From the NCBI GenBank assembly GCA_027069135.1, contig JALXFE010000578.1:1-36606 (forward strand): a stretch of 36,606 bases of DNA, given 5' to 3'. The translations under genes and the position numbers were made by a program. A model generated the notes under the pieces. It saw nothing but the letters and a program-made list of their open reading frames with translations, was not told the DNA's origin and did no database searches. The stretch is from Thermoanaerobaculia bacterium. Its GTDB lineage: Bacteria; Acidobacteriota; Thermoanaerobaculia; Multivoradales; JAHZIX01. Positions 36,547 to 36,606 of this stretch are shown here, one piece after another (positions within the stretch are counted from its first letter, which is position 1; every line of letters begins with the position of its first letter).

Positions 36547-36606
36547 ATGAAGCACTTACCTAGGTATCTTCCGCCCGGCACCTTCCTTGCCGAAATCACC
36601 CAACGC
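36547..36606 (+). CDS. Partial CDS at window edge, possibly REP-associated (Y1) transposase
   Basis: An open frame begins at ATG 36547 and runs 20 codons to the window end. AAGGAG (36540-36545) lies only 1 nt before the ATG, tighter than usual. The start MKHLPRYLPPGTFLAEITQR is reminiscent of the N-terminus of IS200-like/REP-associated tyrosine transposases (RY-PPG-TQR pattern), but twenty residues are too few to be sure. No catalytic residue is in view. Confidence 0.35.
   Translation, partial: MKHLPRYLPPGTFLAEITQR

Overview
The window is a GC-rich, gene-dense bacterial chromosome segment with short intergenic gaps, class II tRNA-Leu with encoded CCA, GTG/TTG starts and many 4-bp start/stop overlaps. 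The content fits a member of the Acidobacteriota or a neighbouring Gram-negative phylum: a soluble Ser/Thr kinase fused to a TolB-like domain and TPRs, a lipoprotein-type peptide-binding protein, split glycine dehydrogenase (gcvPA/gcvPB), and a hypothetical protein family that I associate with acidobacterial genomes. This assignment is inference from gene content. No 16S rRNA is present.

Layout. Positions 1-583 hold three copies of a palindrome-rich repeat just downstream of rho. From 600 to 9967 (minus strand) lies a proteostasis and housekeeping block, read in the order hypothetical, thiS, tRNA-Lys, tRNA-Leu, tig, clpP, clpX, lon, engB, rho. Trigger factor, ClpXP and Lon cover folding and ATP-dependent proteolysis; clpX has its own near-consensus promoter. 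From 10186 to 13830 (plus strand) is a CoA-ester module of three crotonase-superfamily paralogues and a thiolase; the third gene resembles dienoyl-CoA hydratases of the benzoyl-CoA pathway. From 13835 to 17944 (minus strand) runs rplU-rpmA-obgE-nadD-rsfS, a sigma54-type AAA+ regulator with damaged ATPase motifs, and a DUF309 gene, many of them translationally coupled.

From 18037 to 19599 come a tiny zinc-ribbon protein (+) and a membrane sensor histidine kinase (-). A strong promoter then drives hsp20, which ends at a clear intrinsic terminator; a second promoter starts an oligopeptide ABC transporter set (binding protein and two permeases, no ATPase) followed by queA. From 25176 to 30014 (minus strand) is a complete glycine-cleavage T-H-P1-P2 operon with a small membrane protein at its end. 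At 30222-33575 a secreted beta-lactamase-fold protein that has lost its catalytic residues converges on the kinase-TolB-TPR gene. A 583-bp divergent intergenic region (33576-34158) carries a cluster of DnaA-box-like sites in relatively AT-rich DNA. It is followed by a TPR protein and an L,D-transpeptidase that share a Cds6-like C-terminal domain, and at the right edge by the start of what may be a REP-associated transposase.

Most genes are standard. The points worth a second look are the degenerate AAA+ regulator in the rsfS operon, the beta-lactamase-fold pseudoenzyme, the possible origin-like region, the rho-adjacent palindromic repeats, and the crotonase/thiolase cluster. I did not find an obvious new defence or mobile system.
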